From: CAZSAL01 sp964604825
GTDB lineage: Bacteria; Elusimicrobiota; Elusimicrobia; 2-01-FULL-59-12
Reading direction: 5' to 3'
NCBI GenBank assembly: GCA_964604825.1
Contig: CAZSAL010000007.1
Location: forward strand, 13,662-77,661
Length of the DNA: 64,000 bases
Below the pieces are notes generated by a model. That model saw only the letters and a program-made list of their open reading frames with translations. It made no database searches and was not told the DNA's origin. Of this stretch, positions 61,595 to 64,000 are shown piece after piece. Both the position numbers and the translations under genes were made by a program. The first letter of the stretch is position 1. Each line of letters starts with the position of its first letter.

Positions 61595-63262
61595 TTAAAC
61601 CTCTTTGGTCTTAGCGCCATCGCCTGCATCGGTCATGCATACTCCGGCCGAACAGGTTTTCTCGCGCATATGTTTTAGGTACTCTTCCTTAAAATATCTC
61701 AGGGTGCTGAGTGTCGGATTCGGCGCAGTCTGGCCAAGTCCGCAGAGGCTGGTGCTCCGAACCATGTCGCAAAGCTCCAGCAGCATATCCATATCCGCAT
61801 CAGTCGCAGTCCCTTCGGTGAACTTCTGCAGCAGGCCGTGCAGCTGAACAGTCCCAACCCGGCAGGGAATACACTTGCCACAGGACTCGGTCATGCAGAA
61901 TTCCATGAAGAATTTCGCCACGTCGACCATGCAGGACGTCTCATCCATTACGATCATCCCGCCGGAACCCATGATCGAGCCGACTTTCATCAGAGAATCG
62001 TAATCAAGCGGCATATCCAGGTGTTCCTCAGGGATGCAGCCGCCTGAAGGTCCTCCGGTCTGAACCGCCTTGAATTTCTTCCCGTCCGGTATGCCCCCGC
62101 CGATAGTAAAAATTATTTCCCGCAGCGTAATGCCCATCGGAACTTCAATCAAACCGGTATTATTAATTTTCCCGGCAAGCGCGAAAACTTTCGTTCCCTT
62201 GCTTTTTTCCGTGCCGATTGAAGCGTACCAGTCGCCGCCGTTGCGGATGATCGGAGCTATATTGGCGAATGTCTCGACATTGTTCAACAGCGTTGGCCGG
62301 CCCCACAGACCTGATTCCGCAGGGAAAGGCGGTCTTGGCCTGGGGCTGCCGCGTTTCCCCTCAATTGAAGCCATCAAAGCGGTCTCTTCTCCGCATACAA
62401 ATGCTCCGGCACCGATTCTCAACTCGATATGGAAGCTGAACGTCGTGCCAAAAATATTCGCGCCCAGGAGTTCCATGCGCTCCGCCTGCTTGATGGCGAC
62501 CTTCAGCCGCTGGATCGCCAGGGGATATTCCGCACGGATATAGATATAAGCGCGGCTTGCGCCGACGGCATATCCCGCAATCGCCATGCCTTCCAATACC
62601 CGATGAGGATCGCTTTCAAGAACGCTGCGGTCCATGAACGCTCCGGGGTCTCCTTCATCGGCGTTGCAAACGACATATTTTTCGCCGCCGTTGCCCGCTT
62701 TCGAAACGGTACTCCACTTCAACCCCGTAGGGAATCCCGCGCCACCGCGGCCGCGCAACCCGCTTTTGGTAACCTGTTCGATTACTTCGGCAGGCGACAT
62801 GGAAGCGATAGCCTGGTGCAGGCCTTTGTAGCCGTCACAGGCGATGTATTCTTCGATCCGCTCAGGATCTATTTTGCCGCTGTTCTCCAGAACGATCTTT
62901 TTTTGCGATGTGAAAAACGGGATGGAATTATCCAGCGCCAGCCCGGGTACCGGAGCCTTGTCAAGATTGTCTACGATCGCCGCCGCATTCTCCGGTTTCA
63001 CTTCCTGATACATTGTTTTTTTGGAACCGGATTCCACTGAAACCAGCGGCCCAGCTTTGCAAAGTCCAAGACAGCCTACGCCTTTGACGCAGCATGTCTT
63101 TTCAAGGCCCGCTTCCTTGACGCGTTTAGCCAGAGAGTCGCGGACCTGGTCGCTCTGCGATGAAACGCAGCTTGCCGCTACGCAAACGTTGATGTGATGC
63201 GTAAATTGTTTGTCTGCTTCCTGTTCTTTTGCGGTTATCGCCTGAAGCTCTTCCGGTGTCAT
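61595..63262 (-). CDS. hoxF: hydrogenase diaphorase subunit HoxF (NuoF-like with N-terminal ferredoxin domain)
   Basis: A 555-aa flavoprotein. Residues about 20-95 are a thioredoxin-like [2Fe-2S] domain ('VCVAASCVS', 'CCVKGVGCLGLCKAGP'). The FMN and NAD(H) sites are 'GLRGRGGAGFPTGLKW' and 'VCNADEGDPGAFMDR'. The [4Fe-4S] ligands are 'ESCGKCIPCRVG' and a later Cys in 'TSLCGLGQTAPNP'. It exchanges electrons with NAD(P). It overlaps hoxE by 4 nt. Confidence 0.97.
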   Translation of the reverse strand: MTPEELQAITAKEQEADKQFTHHINVCVAASCVSSQSDQVRDSLAKRVKEAGLEKTCCVKGVGCLGLCKAGPLVSVESGSKKTMYQEVKPENAAAIVDNLDKAPVPGLALDNSIPFFTSQKKIVLENSGKIDPERIEEYIACDGYKGLHQAIASMSPAEVIEQVTKSGLRGRGGAGFPTGLKWSTVSKAGNGGEKYVVCNADEGDPGAFMDRSVLESDPHRVLEGMAIAGYAVGASRAYIYIRAEYPLAIQRLKVAIKQAERMELLGANIFGTTFSFHIELRIGAGAFVCGEETALMASIEGKRGSPRPRPPFPAESGLWGRPTLLNNVETFANIAPIIRNGGDWYASIGTEKSKGTKVFALAGKINNTGLIEVPMGITLREIIFTIGGGIPDGKKFKAVQTGGPSGGCIPEEHLDMPLDYDSLMKVGSIMGSGGMIVMDETSCMVDVAKFFMEFCMTESCGKCIPCRVGTVQLHGLLQKFTEGTATDADMDMLLELCDMVRSTSLCGLGQTAPNPTLSTLRYFKEEYLKHMREKTCSAGVCMTDAGDGAKTKEV

Positions 63263-63774
63263 GCCACGACCTCCGTATTATCCAGCCATTTCTGAACCTT
63301 GTTCACCGCATCAGCCGCGTTAAGTTTTCCGGAAACAACATTGTCGAAAACAGCGGCAGGAGCAAGACCGCATGCCCCCAGGCAGCGCGCGCCCAAAAAC
63401 GAAACTTTCTTATCAGGAGTGGTCTCTCCCGGATTGACGCCAAGCAGGGACGACAGTTTCTCGACAATGGCTTTAGCGCCCTTGATGTAACAGGCGGTGC
63501 CCAGGCAAATAACGCAGGTATGCTGTCCGGGCGGTCTCATCGTAAAAAAGTGATAAAACGTGGCGACTCCGTAAGCGCGGCTCAGCGGGACCCTGAGACT
63601 CTCGGCCACAAAACGCAGCGCCTGATTATCAAGATACCCGAAACATTCCTGAACAGTGTGCAGGGTTTCTATCAACGCGCGCGGGTCATATCCGTGACGG
63701 CGCATCGTTGCATCAACAAGTTTCCAGCGGTTGTCTGAAGAAGGTGCTGTCGGTTTTTTGAGATTAACGCTCAT
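63259..63774 (-). CDS. hoxE: hydrogenase diaphorase subunit HoxE (NuoE-like)
   Basis: A 171-aa thioredoxin-like [2Fe-2S] protein. The helical N-terminus ends 'ETLHTVQECFGYLDNQAL'. Cluster ligands are 'VICLGTACYIKGA' and 'GARCLGACGLAP'. It is the first gene of the hox-hyp-nifJ cluster and has AAGGA eight nt before its ATG. In group 3d enzymes HoxE may give access to ferredoxin as well as NAD, which fits the linked PFOR. Confidence 0.96.
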   Translation of the reverse strand: MSVNLKKPTAPSSDNRWKLVDATMRRHGYDPRALIETLHTVQECFGYLDNQALRFVAESLRVPLSRAYGVATFYHFFTMRPPGQHTCVICLGTACYIKGAKAIVEKLSSLLGVNPGETTPDKKVSFLGARCLGACGLAPAAVFDNVVSGKLNAADAVNKVQKWLDNTEVVA

Positions 63775-64000
63775 CAGATGTTCCTTATTTTTTCAAGAAT
63801 CCCAAACTGGGCTGTCCGATGTCGGAATTGTAGCTATCGACAATGATTTCTACAGCGAGGCGATCGGCAGAGGTAGTTACACCAGCAGATTTTGCAGTTT
63901 CACAACCTTCCCAATCATAGCAATTTTTATTACCTGCAAGTAAATACCCAAAAGCTCCGATAACTTTTCATCACCCGACATTTTGATGTGGGCGATAGAT
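63775..64000. other. unassigned region upstream of hoxE; possible gene remnant
   Basis: More AT-rich than its neighbours. On the minus strand one frame is open from 63999 to a stop at 63877 (starts inside the next, unseen sequence; ends KVVKLQNLLV). A second frame is open from 63967 to a stop at 63785, ending DIGQPSLGFLKK 10 nt before hoxE, but it follows two TGA codons and has no ATG, GTG or TTG near its beginning. Either may be the end of an upstream gene, or the region may be the hox leader. I see no clear promoter. Confidence 0.35.

Noticed and set aside
63965..63973. Two TGA codons before the open frame upstream of hoxE considered as selenocysteine or recoding
   Set aside because: The TGAs are adjacent, and no SECIS-like structure or selenoprotein family likeness is visible.

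Overview
The window looks like a chromosome segment of an anaerobic, Gram-negative (diderm) bacterium. Evidence for an outer membrane is a Wza-type polysaccharide export lipoprotein, an Mla/MCE lipid-transport operon and secreted proteins carrying a C-terminal 'YPNPW...GLYIYL...GKLAIIR' sorting-type domain. Evidence for anaerobic, H2-linked metabolism is pyruvate:ferredoxin oxidoreductase, pyruvate phosphate dikinase and a NAD(P)-linked NiFe hydrogenase. The combination resembles Elusimicrobiota, Omnitrophota or related candidate phyla. That placement is inference; no rRNA gene is present to confirm it.

1-14.1 kb (minus strand): a tightly packed Wzy-type exopolysaccharide locus. Reading in transcription order it holds a GT2, a polyprenyl-phosphate sugar-1-P transferase, a Wzx flippase fused to a GT4, Wza, a BY-kinase-like ATPase, Wzz, Wzy, a GT4, a secreted GH123/DUF4091-like protein, and a GT4 cut by the left edge. 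14.3-18.6 kb (plus strand): a 1421-aa paralogue of the GH123-like protein with six fibronectin-III repeats. 18.6-19.15 kb: a ParB gene remnant and a small inverted-repeat element.

19.15-38.4 kb (minus strand): housekeeping genes. They are tRNA-Thr, rlmB, cysS, ispF, ispD, a PIN-TRAM protein, radA, an mlaD/F/E set, alr, dnaB, rplI, rpsR, ssb, rpsF, ftsB-like, eno, a phosphohexomutase, a response regulator and a nucleotidyltransferase-phosphomutase fusion. Most neighbours overlap by 1-4 nt or lie 1 nt apart, so long co-transcribed units are likely.

38.6-48.75 kb: a class A penicillin-binding protein, an unrecognised secreted six-cysteine protein, ppdK, a secreted Ntn-type amide hydrolase, two tandem WG-repeat proteins with a good sigma70-like promoter, an orphan YopX gene and a DUF488 gene.

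48.76-63.77 kb (minus strand): one nearly gapless cluster, hoxE-F-U-Y-H, hydrogenase protease, hypA, hypF, hypC, nifJ, a DHOD-like gene, hypD, hypE. It encodes a group 3d-type bidirectional hydrogenase, most of its maturation machinery (hypB is not here) and, inserted within the hyp genes with overlapping codons, pyruvate:ferredoxin oxidoreductase. This gene order suggests coordinated expression of pyruvate oxidation and H2/NAD(P)H turnover.
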